Below, piece after piece: positions 4,859 to 5,746 of a stretch of 5,746 bases of DNA; the stretch's first letter is position 1; the number at the start of each line of letters is the position of its first letter. Source of the stretch: Synergistaceae bacterium (GTDB lineage: Bacteria > Synergistota > Synergistia > Synergistales > Aminobacteriaceae); contig JAAYJB010000408.1 in assembly GCA_012523155.1 (NCBI GenBank), forward strand, positions 1 through 5,746. The letters are read 5' to 3'. The notes under the pieces are model-generated. The model was given only the letters and a program-made list of their open reading frames with translations. It was not told the origin of the DNA and made no database searches. Both the position numbers and the translations under genes were made by a program.

Positions 4859-5746
4859 GTGACTGGTGGATGTTCGGTAAGGAGGGGGTTGTGCCTGGCC
4901 CTGGGGTTTTTTGTTTTTTCCCTTTCAGGGCCGTTCGCTGAGGGCGCGGTGTTATACGTTACACAAAAAGGGGCGGGAGTCCGGAATGGTTTATCCTGGG
5001 CAAATGCCTGTGGTGAAGCACGGTTTCCCGTTGTTCTGTCCGAAGCTCGTGCGGGAACAGAATTTTGGATAGCGAAGGGGAGATACCGCCCGGACACCCA
5101 GGGCCGGGTGGACCGGTCATTTGTGCTTCCCCCGCGGGTTGCCCTGTACGGAGGGTTTTCCGGATTTGAAAATTCAGTAGAGCAGCGGAACCCGGAAATC
5201 AACGTCACGGTCCTCACGGGAGATCTTGGTCTCGATGATACCGTCAATTCCAAAGGGGTGACGGAAAAGTTCGAAAATATAAAAGGGGAGAACAGTCTAA
5301 CAGTTTTGAAATGTACAGGTGATCCTGCAGCGGCAGTTCCGCCTGAAAGATACCAGGCGCTCATCGATGGATTGGTCATTACTGCCGGGAAAAGGGGATC
5401 TGACTATTCGCCCGGAGGTCTTGAAATAGAAAATACGGAAGTCATAGTGAGCCGATGTTCTTTTTTCGGGAATGCAGGAAATTATGGCGGAGGAATCAGC
5501 AGTGAATCAGCCACGATCCGGATCAACGAATGCACTTTCTACGGAAATACAGCTTTTTATGGAGGAGGGATCAGTTGTTCAAATACCACGAGCCGTATTG
5601 CCGGGTGCAGTTTCACATCCAACTATAGCTCGACCGATGGCGGCGCGATCAACAATGGTATGGGCGAGATGATAGTGGATGATTGTTATTTCGGTTCCAA
5701 CACGTGCGCACTGGGAGGCGGGGGGATCAGTAACACAGGCGGGAAA
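4859..5746 (+). CDS. Exported right-handed parallel beta-helix protein (3' truncated)
   Basis: The frame is open from the stop at 4841-4843 to the window end, giving 296 residues with no stop. I place the start at GTG 4859, with AAAGGGAG at 4843-4850 and an 8-base gap; GTG 4850 is possible but overlaps that site. The N-terminus looks like a signal peptide: Arg8-Arg9, a hydrophobic core LCLALGFFVFSLSG, and likely cleavage near Ala27. The mature part has RNGLSWANA (42-50), FWIAKGRYRPD (69-79), VALYGGFSGFEN (94-105) and VTVLTGDLG (116-124), the head of a family of surface or secreted beta-helix proteins. From about residue 196, coils follow the pattern CxFxxN...GGGI. The partner or substrate is unknown; a pectate-lyase-like fold does not prove enzyme activity. 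It may be an adhesin or cell-surface protein. Confidence 0.85.
   Translation, partial: MTGGCSVRRGLCLALGFFVFSLSGPFAEGAVLYVTQKGAGVRNGLSWANACGEARFPVVLSEARAGTEFWIAKGRYRPDTQGRVDRSFVLPPRVALYGGFSGFENSVEQRNPEINVTVLTGDLGLDDTVNSKGVTEKFENIKGENSLTVLKCTGDPAAAVPPERYQALIDGLVITAGKRGSDYSPGGLEIENTEVIVSRCSFFGNAGNYGGGISSESATIRINECTFYGNTAFYGGGISCSNTTSRIAGCSFTSNYSSTDGGAINNGMGEMIVDDCYFGSNTCALGGGGISNTGGK
5444..5731 (+). repeat. Four beta-helix coils with 25-residue period
   Basis: In the exported protein four consecutive coils align: VSRCSFFGNAGNYGGGIS, INECTFYGNTAFYGGGIS, IAGCSFTSNYSSTDGGAIN and VDDCYFGSNTCALGGGGIS. The cysteines are at residues 200, 225, 250 and 276, a spacing of 25, 25 and 26. Such Cys, Asn and Gly stacks are typical of right-handed beta-helices, where equivalent side chains line up along the axis. 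The array continues past the window end, so the number of coils is unknown. The DNA itself is diverged, so this is an old protein repeat, not a recent tandem duplication. Confidence 0.85.

Noticed and set aside
4889..4891. TTG start for the beta-helix protein after AAGGAGG at 4879-4885
   Set aside because: The gap is only 3 bases, and this start would remove the Arg pair and n-region of the signal peptide. GTG 4859 fits better, though the alternative is not impossible.
4756..5379. Long minus-strand open frame of 207 codons
   Set aside because: It overlaps the exported beta-helix gene, which has a signal peptide and recognisable motifs. The antisense product shows no family motif and is a shadow of that gene.

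Overview
The window is a bacterial translation/transcription core locus joined to unrelated genes. In order on the + strand it holds the 3' end of tuf (EF-Tu), rpmG (L33), tRNA-Trp(CCA), secE, nusG, rplK (L11), rplA (L1), rplJ (L10), rplL (L7/L12), a strong intrinsic terminator, a metal-dependent amidohydrolase gene, and the 5' part of a gene for an exported parallel beta-helix protein that runs off the window end. No minus-strand gene is supported. The source is a bacterium: SecE is short with a single membrane span, the tRNA encodes its CCA, Shine-Dalgarno sequences are strong, and the gene order is the classic bacterial one. The Cys/Gly-rich beta-helix style and the general flavour make me think of Synergistota or a related anaerobe, but that is a low-confidence impression that only a search would settle.

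Bases 1-1246 carry translation elongation (EF-Tu, L33, tRNA-Trp), the SecE translocon subunit and the NusG transcription factor. Bases 1356-3723 carry the four stalk and L1-arm proteins of the 50S subunit: L11 and L10(L12)n form the GTPase-associated centre that recruits EF-Tu and the other factors, and L1 gates exit of the E-site tRNA. Bases 3753-3786 end this transcription unit. rpoB and rpoC, which usually follow rplL, are absent; bases 3807-4643 encode a TIM-barrel hydrolase instead. Bases 4644-4858 are a spacer with a plausible sigma70-type promoter overlapped by a perfect dyad, and bases 4859-5746 encode the exported protein.

The protein genes of the ribosomal part are conventional; the interest lies in the RNA between them. 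(1) nusG has an eight-base perfect Shine-Dalgarno sequence about 25 bases from its only possible start, with a 7-bp hairpin in between that would bring the two to normal spacing. (2) The nusG-rplK spacer folds into a long nested hairpin whose inner arm looks like an attenuator. (3) The rplK-rplA spacer has a sequence that mimics the L1-binding region of 23S rRNA, directly against the rplA Shine-Dalgarno. (4) The rplA-rplJ spacer is an L10-leader-type RNA ending in a strong intrinsic terminator, with a possible competing pairing. (5) A weaker hairpin with a T-tract lies between rplJ and rplL. Together they suggest autoregulation at several levels. I see no evidence of a defence system, mobile element, CRISPR array or other new multi-gene system.
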